Origin: an uncultured Anaerotruncus sp.
GTDB taxonomy: Bacteria; Bacillota; Clostridia; Oscillospirales; Ruminococcaceae
Length of the DNA stretch: 6,971 bases
Assembly: GCA_910586875.1 (NCBI GenBank)
Contig: CAJUJI010000144.1
Coordinates: forward strand, 1 to 6,971
Reading direction: 5' to 3'
The position numbers and the translations under genes are program-made. The number at the start of each line of letters is the position of its first letter. Positions within the stretch are counted from its first letter, which is position 1. Positions 6,853 through 6,971 of the stretch are shown here, in pieces. Under the pieces are notes generated by a model. That model did no database searches, was not told where the DNA came from, and saw only the letters and a program-made list of their open reading frames with translations.

Positions 6853-6949
6853 GGGGGTAGATGGATGCTGGTGTATTCCGCGGTCTTCAAAACCGTTGCA
6901 GGTCGCGAAAGGCTGCCTGGGTGAGTTCGATTCTCACATATCCCCGCCA
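6853..6949 (+). tRNA. selC: tRNA-Sec, anticodon UCA, with encoded CCA
   Basis: The 97-base gene folds as a bacterial selenocysteine tRNA. The acceptor pairs 6853-6860 with 6938-6945; seven pairs are canonical or wobble and the eighth is G-A. The D stem is six pairs (6863-6868 with 6873-6878) closing the short loop TGGT. The anticodon stem is 6880-6884 with 6892-6896 around CTTCAAA, giving anticodon TCA at 6887-6889. A long variable arm spans 6899-6919, with CAGG pairing CCTG. The T stem is GTGAG/CTCAC (6921-6925, 6933-6937) around TTCGATT. The discriminator is G6946, followed by CCA at 6947-6949. The 8+5 acceptor/T architecture, six-pair D stem and UCA anticodon separate it from tRNA-Ser. It lies three bases after selB and must be cut out of the operon transcript, or come from a promoter inside selB. 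Confidence 0.96.
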
Positions 6950-6971
6950 AAAAACGGACTCCTTTTTTCTA
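6949..6971 (+). terminator. Possible weak terminator after selC, cut by the window end
   Basis: Six A bases (6949-6954) face six T bases (6963-6968), with GG/CC pairs around the loop ACT (6958-6960). The T run could act as a U-tract. The hairpin is short and weak, and the sequence ends at 6971, so a larger structure may continue downstream. Confidence 0.35.

Noticed and set aside
6847..6924. The selB stop is a TGA and the frame stays open through the tRNA for 24 more codons, suggesting possible Sec read-through.
   Set aside because: SelB already has full length and its normal C-terminal motif. The downstream structure is the tRNA itself, not a SECIS hairpin.
6516..6950. A 144-residue minus-strand open frame running antisense to selC and the end of selB, beginning MAGICENRTHPGS.
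   Set aside because: Its first part is the reverse complement of the tRNA-Sec and the rest is antisense to selB. Such frames over tRNA genes are a common false annotation.

Overview
The window looks like a chromosomal segment from an anaerobic Firmicute of the class Clostridia. This rests on inference: AGGAGG-type ribosome sites, TTG starts, a lipobox M23 lipoprotein, and a cysteine-desulfurase/selA/selB/tRNA-Sec cluster. An Oscillospirales-type gut bacterium is a reasonable guess, but sequence reading alone cannot fix the genus.

Layout. Positions 1-447 (+) hold the 3' end of an AT-rich ABC-2 permease gene of the cell-surface polysaccharide/teichoic acid export type, cut by the window start. 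About 180 bases without a recognisable gene follow, then a strong hairpin terminator (626-656). The terminator is shared with a converging gene on the minus strand. Two minus-strand genes come next: a MobA/MocA-like nucleotidyltransferase (633-1241) and, upstream of it, a secreted M23 metallopeptidase lipoprotein (1332-2336). Both start with TTG behind good ribosome binding sites. A short divergent intergenic region (2337-2453) carries a clear sigma-70-type promoter for the plus strand.

The rest of the window is a compact plus-strand selenocysteine operon. It runs from a class V aminotransferase/cysteine desulfurase (2454-3620) through selA (3623-5008) and selB (5005-6849) to selC, the tRNA-Sec with anticodon UCA (6853-6949). 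Gaps are 2 bases, a 4-base overlap, and 3 bases. The desulfurase may mobilise selenium. SelA converts Ser-tRNA(Sec) to Sec-tRNA(Sec) using selenophosphate, SelB carries it to the ribosome at SECIS-marked UGA codons, and selC is the tRNA itself. Of the core bacterial machinery only selD (selenophosphate synthetase) is absent, and it may lie outside the window. No selenoprotein gene with an internal UGA was found here.

This is a known system rather than a new one. The points most worth checking are the MocA-like gene beside the selenium operon (a possible link to selenium-dependent molybdenum hydroxylases), the non-canonical eighth acceptor pair in the tRNA-Sec, the terminator stem that also encodes the end of the MocA-like protein, and the abrupt composition change at the left end.
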